A stretch of DNA of 37,584 nucleotides from Candidatus Zixiibacteriota bacterium. GTDB taxonomy: Bacteria > Zixibacteria > MSB-5A5 > WJJR01 > JAJRUJ01. The position numbers and the translations under genes are program-made. Under the pieces are notes generated by a model that worked only from the letters and a program-made list of their open reading frames with translations, was not told the DNA's origin and did no database searches. This document shows, piece after piece, positions 23,671-31,892 of the stretch. The stretch lies in contig JAJRUJ010000035.1 in NCBI GenBank assembly GCA_024277855.1, positions 1 to 37,584 on the forward strand. Reading direction: 5' to 3'. The stretch's first letter is position 1; every line of letters begins with the position of its first letter.

Positions 23671-24816
23671 ATGCGCAAGACGGAATTATATATCTTAACG
23701 GCGATTGTGCTTCTCCTGGTTCCGCAGTTGGTTGCAGCTGAGGATGGGTCGTCGGCTCACTCCAGGGTATCGGTTTTCTTCCTCTATAATAGCTGGGAAG
23801 AGGACGCACCGGCCGGCGTTAACGACCTGGACGAGTCAGCATTCGGTTTGCGGGTTAACCAGTTTGTTACGCCGGAATTTGCGGTTGATTTCTGGAGTAC
23901 ATTCGCCTCCGCCGGGTACTCCGATGACCAAAACGCCGACCTCAACCTCAGTTCACTTAATGATACCCGCGTGAAGGGCACATACTATTTCAAAGAGAAG
24001 CTGTTCGGCGTCTCGCTGAGGGCCAATTTACCGACAGGCAAAACGGCGTTGACCGCCGAGGAATTCACGCTGTCGCTGAGACTGGCCGACAATTCCCGCA
24101 AATTCGTCGTTCGCCGATTTGGGCAGGGTCTGGACATTGGCGGCGACGTATTTGTCCGGCCGCAATTCCGCCACATTGGTTTTTTGTTCGGGGGGGGCTA
24201 CATCGCCAAGGGCCGCTATCAAGTCCTGGCCGACTCACCGGCCGAGTATCGATACGGCCCGGAACTGCATTTCCGGGTGATGGCCGAAACCGTCAACAAC
24301 GGCGGCCCACTCGGCATGTCCGGTGAACTGGTTTATAAATCGTATGGCACAGACGAATTTGATTCGGAGGGGATTTACAAATCCGGGAATACGCTGATTC
24401 TCAGCGGACGGGTCAGATACTCCGGCCAGGTGTCCGGCGTTCTTGGTTTGGTCTATCTCACGCGCAGCAAGGCGCAACTACCGGCTCCGGAAAGCGCCAC
24501 ACTGGTTGAGGAAATTTACCAATCGGGTCGTGACGAATTTACCGCCTATCTTTCGGGGACATATCCGGTCAATAAGCGATTACGGGTTCTGGGCCGGACG
24601 GAATACCGCGATCTTTCGGCCAACCAATATGATCCATCATCGGGGCAATACCGTCCGGCGACACATTATCTCGGCCTGGGCGCCGGGGCCGGGTATTCCT
24701 TTACCCCGATTTTGTCAGGCAGTGCCGTTATCACCTATTACCGCGGTGAAACCAACGACGTAGACGACCTCACCGGCCTCGGGGTGGCCATGGCCCTGAC
24801 TTTCCGGTACCGGTAG
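23671..24816 (+). CDS. Predicted outer-membrane beta-barrel protein, function unknown
   Basis: A 381-residue protein with a clear signal peptide (cleavage near 'QLVAAE', residue 24). The rest shows alternating polar and hydrophobic residues with many aromatic ends and short turns, as in porin-like barrels: 'FLYNSWEEDAPAGVND', 'GTYYFKEKLFGVSLRANLPTG', 'YLGLGAGAGYSFTPILSGSA', ending 'VAMALTFRYR'. It resembles transporter-like barrel proteins but I do not recognise a named family. ATG 23671 follows AGGGGAA. It lies between the CsgG-like lipoprotein gene and the giant modular protein gene with very short gaps, so all three probably work together at the outer membrane. Confidence 0.75.
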   Translation: MRKTELYILTAIVLLLVPQLVAAEDGSSAHSRVSVFFLYNSWEEDAPAGVNDLDESAFGLRVNQFVTPEFAVDFWSTFASAGYSDDQNADLNLSSLNDTRVKGTYYFKEKLFGVSLRANLPTGKTALTAEEFTLSLRLADNSRKFVVRRFGQGLDIGGDVFVRPQFRHIGFLFGGGYIAKGRYQVLADSPAEYRYGPELHFRVMAETVNNGGPLGMSGELVYKSYGTDEFDSEGIYKSGNTLILSGRVRYSGQVSGVLGLVYLTRSKAQLPAPESATLVEEIYQSGRDEFTAYLSGTYPVNKRLRVLGRTEYRDLSANQYDPSSGQYRPATHYLGLGAGAGYSFTPILSGSAVITYYRGETNDVDDLTGLGVAMALTFRYR

Positions 24817-24825
24817 GAGGAAGCG

Positions 24826-27800
24826 ATGAACATGAAGAAGATATTTAGTTTAGTCTTTGTCGCGATCGCTGCCCTGCTGGCGCTTACCTGCGGCACAGAC
24901 AAACCGACCGAGGTTTCGCCGCTTCCCGGTACGTCGGTCGCGGCGACATTCCTCAAAAGCTCATTGACCGATGAAATCACCCATGTCACTTTGTTGGTGG
25001 TGATCAACGACGAAGCGGTCTACACAGACACCGCAGTGATCGTCGACGGCAAATTTGATTTTGGCTCGATCAATCTGCCGGCCGGTGAAGCTAAAATTGC
25101 GTTGGCGGCGCTGGATGCTGAGGGAGGGGTAATCTACGCGGGGGAAACTACCGCGACAATCATCGGCAGTGAGCATACCGAAATTGATGTCGAATTGCTC
25201 CCAATCGTTCGGATGATCAAACTGTCGCCATATCACGATGCGGCAGACGTTTGCGGCCGGATTACTTCGACCCTGGAATTTTTTAACGTTCCCCGTTTTT
25301 CCGAGGGGTGGTTCACGATTGAGACCGAAACGGGCGATGTGCAATTCACTGGTGAAATTACCGCCGCCGATCCGGCCTGGGGGACGCTGGAAATTGCCGC
25401 GACAGATGATTATACGTCTCTTTCGATTTCCTGTGCGCGAACCAACGCAGAATCCGATAATATTCCCGCGGACGTCCATTCGTTGCTCGATATCGAATTT
25501 TTGGTCAACCGTCCGGGAGAAATGGTCCTGACATTGACTGTCGATAGCTTGAAAACCACCGATGGTCTGGTCCCGGATGTGGCGAATATCTATCAGGACG
25601 GCCAGCGGCTGTCTATCGGCGGCAGTGCGGTGACCGGGACGATCTCCGGTGTAATAACCGATGCATCGACGTCGGAGCCAATTTCCGGCGTACAGCTCAC
25701 TGTGGGCGAACCGGCAACCGCTCAAACCCAAACCGATCAGTTTGGGCAATACCAATTTCCTGGCCTGGCTCTTGGCGCGTATTATCTGAATGTAAATAAC
25801 GTCGGCTACGCTTCACAGCATGAGCAGGTTGTGCTCTCCTGTGAGGATATTTCTCTTGAAGCCGATTTTACTCTGCAGCCGTTACCCGGTTCAGTGACGA
25901 TTACCGTTTTTGACGAGAATAACTTGCCGACCGATAATATCATCGTAATTCGGGAAGATGAATTCGGCTGGCCTATCGACTCATTGACCACTCACAATAA
26001 TGGCCAAGTGACCTGGACCGAGCTTCCCGGTGGTGGTCGATACATCTTCAGTGCCGTGGCCCCCGGTCATGATGTCCCGGAGGGTGAGCTGTGGGGTCAT
26101 ACTGACATCGTGACAGTCCCCTACGACGGGGCTGCCGCGGAGACGATTACTCGATATTTCCCATTTGCCGGTGGAGTGCAGATAACCGACCGGACCGGGA
26201 GCGCTGCGTCCGATTTTCGGGTCGGCGATACGATTTTCTTCGCGATCGAGATCGATAATCGAGACGCAGTAGATCATCAGATAACTCTGACCTCTCAGGG
26301 GAGTCGCAATCGGGGTGCGAATGTCGATTTCACCTTGGTCAATGAGATGTCTGTTCCGGCATTCACAGTCCGCACCGCGGAAAATTACTGGGTTGCCGAC
26401 ACACAAGGATCGTTCTACTTCCGTCCCTGGAAAACCGAAACGCTGATTGATTTGGAAAACCGGACGACCGACTCACGTCCCTGGCCGAACGGCATCTCCT
26501 TTACCGTCGGGGCGGCGTTGCCCGATCTGATCATCACCAGTGTTGAAACGACAAACCTGGTTGCCGCACCCGGCGAAGGATTCATGGTCAATGCAATATT
26601 AGCTAATGACGGTCCCGGCGTTTCGGGGGCGTTTAAGGCCCGCGCGGTCTTGTCCGAACAGCCGGTAACCACCGCCGATCAGGGCACCGAAATCGGTTTT
26701 TGTCGGCCAACGGGGATCGGACCGGGAGAGAATGAAACCTGTGAAATTACCGCAACGGTACCAACGAGTCTGGCACCCGGTACTTATTACCTGTGTATCA
26801 TCGCCGACGCCAACCGCGAAATCGCTGAAACCGACGAAGAGAACAATTGGCATTGCGCCGCCCAGACACTGGATGTATCTCCGCCGACTCTCTCGGTCGA
26901 TCCGCTGGAACTGACATTCTCCGCCGTGCAGTATGGCGATCTCCCTGCCGCACAGCAGTTGGCGGTTTCCAACACAGGTGGCGGGACTTTGTCCTGGACC
27001 GCGGAGGCCGGCGATAGCTGGCTCACACTCGAACCAACCAGCGATTCCGGCAATAAAACTTCACTGACGGTCAGCATCGCCACAACCGATCTGCTGTCCG
27101 GTACACACAATGCGACGGTGACGATCGTCAACGCGGCAACCGACGGCGACACGGCCTTTGTGGATGTGCAGTTGAATCTCGCGCCCGCACCGACCGGCAA
27201 TGTCGCGGTCACAGTTTATGATGAGGACAGCACCGGTACAGCCGGTATCAGTGTTGTGCGCTACACGTCCGAATGGACCGATCTCGATACTGCGACGACT
27301 GCCGCCGGTGGGACGGCGACTTTCAACGAGATTCTTGCCGGCAACACTCATCAGTTTAACGCATTCAGTCCCAGTGCGGCAGTACCGGGGAGTTTCGATT
27401 TGTGGGGTGAAGCAATCGGGATCACTGTCATTGAGGATCAAACTGCTTCCGCCTCGATTTATCGGCATTTCCCCTTTGTGGAAAGCACGACAATCACCGA
27501 TGCGGATGGCCTGCCGGCCACCGAATTTTATCCCGGCGAGGAAGTGAATGTCACGTTCACCGTGGCCCACCGGTATGCCGAGGCGCTGGCGACGACGGTC
27601 CGATTCCAGCTGACACAAACACCGGCCGGACCGCCCGATTACGACATGACCAGCGACCCGGTAAGTATTCCGGCACTGGGTACAGCATTAATTACTTTCA
27701 CTGTCAGCCCGGAGACACTTGGCGATTATTATCTTCGGTCATTCCAGACTATGGCGAATATCCGGGGAGTAAATCAGGCGACTGACTCCCATGGGTGGCC

Positions 27801-29655
27801 GGGGACACCGGCTCTCTCTATCGTGCCGGTCCCCTGTCCCGATCTGCAAGTTACGCTGGTTGGTGCCGACGCCGATTTGATAACGCCGGGCGGGGCATTG
27901 ACTGTTACTGCCCGGGTCAAAAACATCGGCGCGTCGGCCTCCTCCTCGTTCGACGTGTTTGCATATCTGACCGTGGACGGCGACCTCATCCCGGACGAGA
28001 ACGAATTGATGCTGGGCCAGGTGACGTACAACCCGCTGGCGGACGGGGACTCAGTTGAAGTGGTAGTGGATGGACTCGTACCGCAGGAAGTCGAAGGGAT
28101 GTATTATCTCCGGGTTGCAGTGGCAAGCAACGAGGGCAGCGAAGAATGCGACCTGGACAATAACACCGCAGTATCGACTGAACCGATAACTGTCACGGCG
28201 AGTAGGCCGCAGTTCGAGCCGGATACGTTGTATTTTACGGCTTGGTCTTACGAGGAACCACCCACACCGCAGTCTGTGTCATTGACCAACGCCGGTGGGG
28301 GAGTGCTGAGTTGGAATATCGCCAATCCGGTTCCCTGGTTGGATATCTCGCCGTCATCCGGAACCGGCGAGGCGACGCTTGAATTCACGATTACGAGTGC
28401 CGCTTTCAACCCCACGACATTTGTTGAAGAGGTCATCGTCAACAGCACAACGTCTCCCGATGCCGACACGTTGCTGCTCGTCTACGAGGTGAAACTACCG
28501 GGCTGGCTCTTCGGCGGCCCCGGGGACCAGGAAGGATTTTCCATCGACACCGCCGCGGGGGAAGCCAGTTATATCATCGCCGGCTATACCCTGAATGCCG
28601 ATCGGGATGTCTACCTGCTGGAAGTCGGAGGTAATGGATTTTTCTTCAACGATTGGGTGTATGACTACGACTTCAACGACGTCGGTACTGTGGTTATCAC
28701 TACCCAGGACAATGGTTACGCCATCGCGGGCTATACCCATCCGGGCAGCCCGGAATGGCTTTGGTCCGAGGCCTATCTCCTGAAAGTCAATTCTGCCGGT
28801 AGTGTGCAATGGCAGGATTCCTACGGTTGCGGAGAATGTCTGGATGGGGCCAGCGGGATCACCGAACTCCCCGGTGGCGGGTATGTAATGGTGGGATTCT
28901 CGTATGATTGCTCAGGATATTCCGTCGTCGGCGGATTTACCGGTTGTACCCGGTCGGACGCCTATGTCGTGCAAATCGATGCCGCCGGCAAATGGTTGTG
29001 GCATGATTGGTATTATGATGGCGATTGGAATGAGCTGCTCGATGTCGTCCCCAACAGTGACGGCAGTCTGTTTATTGTTGGCCAGACAAAACCTCCATTA
29101 GTCGATCCTGAGTGGGCGCAGGCCTGGTTGTTGACAGTGATTGATGCGGGGGAGGGTGGCAGTGGCAGTATTATCCTTTCTGAACAGGACGTTGGCGCAC
29201 TCGGCAGTCACGACGCCGCCCGGTCGGTCATCGACCTTGGTGGCGGACAGCGAGTAGTTGCCGGGTATACCTCAACCGGCGGCGCCGGTAGCCGCGATAT
29301 GTATATCTTCAACACCGACGGTAACAGCGTGTCTAATGAGGGGAGAGCCGGCACGGCCGATCAGGAGGTCGCCTGGGATATGGCGATCATGGGCAACGGA
29401 TACATTGTTGTCGGACAGACACAATCGCCCGACGGCACCGGCCCGCGCGATGCCTATGTTGCCTATTTTGATTTCTCAGGTAACGTGATCTGGCAGCGCG
29501 CTTTCGGCGGGCCGGAAGACGATTGCGCTCGCGGCGTGGTGGCAACAAATGACGGCTGTATCATTGTCGGGGTTACCAAGTCATATGGAGCACAAGGTAA
29601 GGATGTCTGGGTGCTCCGGTTGAATCAGGACGGCACCATTTGGGAAGAACAATAA
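24826..29655 (+). CDS. Giant modular surface protein with repeated CARDB/BACON-like modules and a C-terminal propeller-like region
   Basis: A 1609-residue secreted protein. The N-terminus is a signal with a possible lipobox 'LALTC' (C22; Thr at -1 is unusual). A carboxypeptidase-regulatory domain lies at about 272-350. Then two copies of a long module occur, about 355-785 and 791-1222, each running: a beta domain ('VTITVFDENN' / 'VAVTVYDEDS'), a second beta domain ('RYFPF' / 'RHFPF'), a CARDB-like domain ('PDLIITSV' / 'PDLQVTLV') and a BACON-like domain ('NTGGGTLSWTAEAGDSWL' / 'NAGGGVLSWNIANPVPWL'). The C-terminus (1227-1609) has 'GGY-I-G-T' type repeats with 'FGGPEDD', like a beta-propeller. 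RBS AGGAGGA precedes ATG 24826. Likely adhesion or surface scaffold; no sorting domain is seen. Confidence 0.85.
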   Translation: MNMKKIFSLVFVAIAALLALTCGTDKPTEVSPLPGTSVAATFLKSSLTDEITHVTLLVVINDEAVYTDTAVIVDGKFDFGSINLPAGEAKIALAALDAEGGVIYAGETTATIIGSEHTEIDVELLPIVRMIKLSPYHDAADVCGRITSTLEFFNVPRFSEGWFTIETETGDVQFTGEITAADPAWGTLEIAATDDYTSLSISCARTNAESDNIPADVHSLLDIEFLVNRPGEMVLTLTVDSLKTTDGLVPDVANIYQDGQRLSIGGSAVTGTISGVITDASTSEPISGVQLTVGEPATAQTQTDQFGQYQFPGLALGAYYLNVNNVGYASQHEQVVLSCEDISLEADFTLQPLPGSVTITVFDENNLPTDNIIVIREDEFGWPIDSLTTHNNGQVTWTELPGGGRYIFSAVAPGHDVPEGELWGHTDIVTVPYDGAAAETITRYFPFAGGVQITDRTGSAASDFRVGDTIFFAIEIDNRDAVDHQITLTSQGSRNRGANVDFTLVNEMSVPAFTVRTAENYWVADTQGSFYFRPWKTETLIDLENRTTDSRPWPNGISFTVGAALPDLIITSVETTNLVAAPGEGFMVNAILANDGPGVSGAFKARAVLSEQPVTTADQGTEIGFCRPTGIGPGENETCEITATVPTSLAPGTYYLCIIADANREIAETDEENNWHCAAQTLDVSPPTLSVDPLELTFSAVQYGDLPAAQQLAVSNTGGGTLSWTAEAGDSWLTLEPTSDSGNKTSLTVSIATTDLLSGTHNATVTIVNAATDGDTAFVDVQLNLAPAPTGNVAVTVYDEDSTGTAGISVVRYTSEWTDLDTATTAAGGTATFNEILAGNTHQFNAFSPSAAVPGSFDLWGEAIGITVIEDQTASASIYRHFPFVESTTITDADGLPATEFYPGEEVNVTFTVAHRYAEALATTVRFQLTQTPAGPPDYDMTSDPVSIPALGTALITFTVSPETLGDYYLRSFQTMANIRGVNQATDSHGWPGTPALSIVPVPCPDLQVTLVGADADLITPGGALTVTARVKNIGASASSSFDVFAYLTVDGDLIPDENELMLGQVTYNPLADGDSVEVVVDGLVPQEVEGMYYLRVAVASNEGSEECDLDNNTAVSTEPITVTASRPQFEPDTLYFTAWSYEEPPTPQSVSLTNAGGGVLSWNIANPVPWLDISPSSGTGEATLEFTITSAAFNPTTFVEEVIVNSTTSPDADTLLLVYEVKLPGWLFGGPGDQEGFSIDTAAGEASYIIAGYTLNADRDVYLLEVGGNGFFFNDWVYDYDFNDVGTVVITTQDNGYAIAGYTHPGSPEWLWSEAYLLKVNSAGSVQWQDSYGCGECLDGASGITELPGGGYVMVGFSYDCSGYSVVGGFTGCTRSDAYVVQIDAAGKWLWHDWYYDGDWNELLDVVPNSDGSLFIVGQTKPPLVDPEWAQAWLLTVIDAGEGGSGSIILSEQDVGALGSHDAARSVIDLGGGQRVVAGYTSTGGAGSRDMYIFNTDGNSVSNEGRAGTADQEVAWDMAIMGNGYIVVGQTQSPDGTGPRDAYVAYFDFSGNVIWQRAFGGPEDDCARGVVATNDGCIIVGVTKSYGAQGKDVWVLRLNQDGTIWEEQ

Positions 29656-29814
29656 GCCCATCTTGTGCGACTGTGGAGATCCCGGAGATCACTGAAAACT
29701 GTATGACCACGTACAAAAATGAAACCGACCACCGGCAGTTTCCGGGTTAACCCCATCTCATCTCCGGTCATCGATCCTCTGCCGATGTGGGTCTTCGAAC
29801 AAATACCGCTTTAT

Positions 29815-29847
29815 CGGGATTAATATTGTCCGGTTAATCCCGTTTTT
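29815..29847 (+). terminator. Intrinsic terminator of the envelope operon
   Basis: Perfect 9-bp stem CGGGATTAA (29815-29823) and TTAATCCCG (29834-29842) with a 10-base loop, followed by five T (29843-29847). It is 160 bases after the last gene of the envelope operon. The end of its T-run is shared with the FNR-like site that begins at 29846. The 29656-29814 stretch before it shows nothing else clear. Confidence 0.85.
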
Positions 29848-29859
29848 GACTTAAGTCAA
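29846..29859 (+). promoter_or_regulatory. FNR/DNR-type regulator binding site
   Basis: TTGACTTAAGTCAA is a perfect palindrome of the form TTGAC-N4-GTCAA, matching CRP/FNR-superfamily boxes (FNR TTGAT-N4-ATCAA; DNR/NnrR-like TTGAC or TTGAT with GTCAA). Its centre (29852.5) lies about 41.5 bases before a start expected near 29894 from a -10-like TATGCT at 29882-29887, the class II activator position. The next gene is a hemerythrin/DUF438 protein of a type found in nitric-oxide regulons. Confidence 0.7.
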
Positions 29860-29956
29860 TGCACAGACGACACGTAAATGTTATGCTGGACATTGGCGGA
29901 CAATCAGGATGATCAGGCGCGACCGGAACAAGAGAGTTTTTCTGGAGGAGGAGAAT

Positions 29957-31192
29957 ATGAGTGAGTTGATTGATAACGCGAAAGCAAGACGAGGCGTGCT
30001 GAAACATTTGATTTTACAATTGCACGAGGGAAAGGCCGCAGAGGAAGTAAAATCCCAGTTACTTAAATTACTTGGCCGCGTGCCATACAACGAGGTGGTC
30101 GAGGTCGAACAGGAATTGATCGCGGAGGGTCTGCCGGCTGGAGAGATCCTGAAACTGTGCGACCTGCACTCAGCAGCGATGAAAGGTGCGCTGGATTTAT
30201 CCGAGGGGAAAACCGCCCCGCCGGGACATCCGGTACACACGTTCAAAAAAGAAAATGAGGCCCTGCTCGGTGAGTTGGCCCTGGCCGATAAACTTCTTGC
30301 TGAGATAAACGATAGTCCGGATGAGGACGACGTCGCTGAAGCGCTCGGGCAATTGCGCCTCCGTTTCAGCCGTCTGGCCGATATTGAAAAACACTATAGC
30401 CGGAAAGAAAACCTGTTGTTCCCCTATCTTGAAAAAAAAGGTATCACCGGCCCGCCGACGGTGATGTGGGGCAAGGATGATGAAGTCAGAGAACTGCTCA
30501 AGGGAGTCATCAAGACTCTCGAAGCTGCCGGCCAGATAACTGCAGGGGAGGCCGGAGGCCTTGAGCAATTGGTATTCCGGCCGGCCATCGATGCGATTAA
30601 GGAGATGATTTTTAAGGAAGAAGAAATCCTCTTCCCGATGTGTTTGGACAAGCTTACCGATGATGAATGGTATGCGATCAAGGTCCAAAGCCCCGAAATT
30701 GGCTTCTGCCTTTTTGACCCGACCGACGATTGGAAACCCGATCAACTGACCGAAATTGCACCGGAATCGGTTGAGGAAAATCGGGTGCGGTTCCCCAGCG
30801 GCAGCCTCTCTCCCAAAGAACTGGAAGCTATCCTCAACACGATCCCGTTTGACTTGACCTTTGTCGGGGCCGATGACACGGTGAAGTATTTTACCCAGGG
30901 TCGCGAACGAATTTTCGATCGTAACCGGGCAATTATTGGACGGAAAGTCCAAATGTGTCATCCGCCGTCCAGTGTACATATTGTCGAGAAAATTCTGGAT
31001 GATTTCAAGAGTGGTCGAACGAGCCAGGCCCCCTTCTGGATCACGCTTGGCGGCAAGTTCATTCATATAGAGTATTTCGCCGTCCGGGATGAAAAAGGCA
31101 GCTACCTCGGCACTCTCGAAGTCAGCCAGAATTTGACCGAAAAACGGGCATTGAACGGAGAGCAGCGACTCCTGTCGTACACCGAGAAGTAA
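29957..31192 (+). CDS. DUF438-hemerythrin-PAS protein, probable nitrosative/oxidative stress or O2/NO sensor
   Basis: A 411-residue cytoplasmic protein. The N-terminus (about 1-70) is DUF438-like ('HLILQLHEGKAAEEVKSQL'). The middle (about 85-235) is a hemerythrin-like helical bundle with candidate iron ligands in 'GHPVHTFKKENEAL', 'DIEKHYSRKENLLFPYLE' and 'FKEEEILFPM'. The C-terminus (about 285-400) is a PAS domain with 'VQMCHPPSSVHIVEKIL' and 'FWITLGGKFIHIEYFAVRD', as in the PAS_10 group. ATG 29957 is chosen for the strong GGAGGAGG just upstream; an ATG at 29909 lacks one. Related genes belong to DNR/FNR-controlled nitric oxide responses in several phyla. It is followed after six bases by a DUF1858-DUF2249 gene. 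Confidence 0.88.
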   Translation: MSELIDNAKARRGVLKHLILQLHEGKAAEEVKSQLLKLLGRVPYNEVVEVEQELIAEGLPAGEILKLCDLHSAAMKGALDLSEGKTAPPGHPVHTFKKENEALLGELALADKLLAEINDSPDEDDVAEALGQLRLRFSRLADIEKHYSRKENLLFPYLEKKGITGPPTVMWGKDDEVRELLKGVIKTLEAAGQITAGEAGGLEQLVFRPAIDAIKEMIFKEEEILFPMCLDKLTDDEWYAIKVQSPEIGFCLFDPTDDWKPDQLTEIAPESVEENRVRFPSGSLSPKELEAILNTIPFDLTFVGADDTVKYFTQGRERIFDRNRAIIGRKVQMCHPPSSVHIVEKILDDFKSGRTSQAPFWITLGGKFIHIEYFAVRDEKGSYLGTLEVSQNLTEKRALNGEQRLLSYTEK

Positions 31193-31198
31193 GGGAAA

Positions 31199-31732
31199 AT
31201 GAACAACGAAATGCCTCTGATTACGCCGCAGACCAAGGTCGGAGAACTCCTGGAGGCCTACCCCGAACTCGAAGACGTGCTGATTGCCGTCGTACCGGCG
31301 TTCAGTAAACTCCGCAATCCCGTGTTGCGTAAGACTGTGGCGAAAATTACCAGTCTTTCGCAGGCGGCACGTGTCGGCGGGGTTTCGGTGGTCGAACTGA
31401 TCAAGCGTCTGCGCCGTGAGGTTGGTCAACCGGAATTTGCCGCGACCGAGGACGGCTTGGCGACACCCGAACGTCCGCAAGATGCACCGGAATGGTTTGA
31501 CAAAGAGAAGATTGTGGAGACACTTGATGTTCGCCCGCTGATTAATGCCGGGGAACAACCAATCGGCCGGGTCATGCGTGAGTTGGCCCAATTGACCGGG
31601 GACCAGGTTTTCGAACTCATCGCACCTTTCGATCCGGTCCCGCTCCGGGATAAAGCGACGGCGAAAGGATTCAACTGTTTTGTAAAGGACCGGGGATCAA
31701 CGGAAAAGATAATCTATTTTGCTCGCACCTGA
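31199..31732 (+). CDS. DUF1858-DUF2249 two-domain protein
   Basis: A 177-residue soluble protein. Residues 5-75 match DUF1858 ('ITPQTKVGELLEAYPELEDVL', with 'PAFSKLRNPVLRKTV' and 'VSVVELIKRLR'), a small helical domain also seen at the start of ScdA/RIC-type di-iron repair proteins. Residues about 105-175 match DUF2249 ('LDVRPLINAGEQPIGRV', 'ELIAPFDPVPL', 'GFNCFVKD'), a TusA-like fold. The usual DUF1858 cysteine pair is not seen. It starts six bases after the DUF438-hemerythrin gene (RBS AAGGGAA) and must share its FNR-like control. The pairing is common in anaerobes; the biochemical role is unknown. Confidence 0.85.
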   Translation: MNNEMPLITPQTKVGELLEAYPELEDVLIAVVPAFSKLRNPVLRKTVAKITSLSQAARVGGVSVVELIKRLRREVGQPEFAATEDGLATPERPQDAPEWFDKEKIVETLDVRPLINAGEQPIGRVMRELAQLTGDQVFELIAPFDPVPLRDKATAKGFNCFVKDRGSTEKIIYFART

Positions 31733-31752
31733 CTCATTCCATATACCGTCAA

Positions 31753-31831
31753 GCCGAGGGGAATTGAACATTTGTTTCGGGCAAAATTTAACCCGGAAAT
31801 ATGTCGGGTTTGCAGCACGCTCGGCGTTTTT
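31753..31831 (+). terminator. Possible nested terminator between convergent genes
   Basis: GCCGAG (31753-31758) can pair with CTCGGC (31820-31825), enclosing a smaller AACCCG/CGGGTT hairpin (31790-31810), and GTTTTTA follows. The long distance between outer arms makes this tentative. Confidence 0.35.
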
Positions 31832-31892
31832 ATAGATGATGTGTTGTTCGGAATATAAAAAATAAACCAAGAATCGAATCAAACTTTTACTT

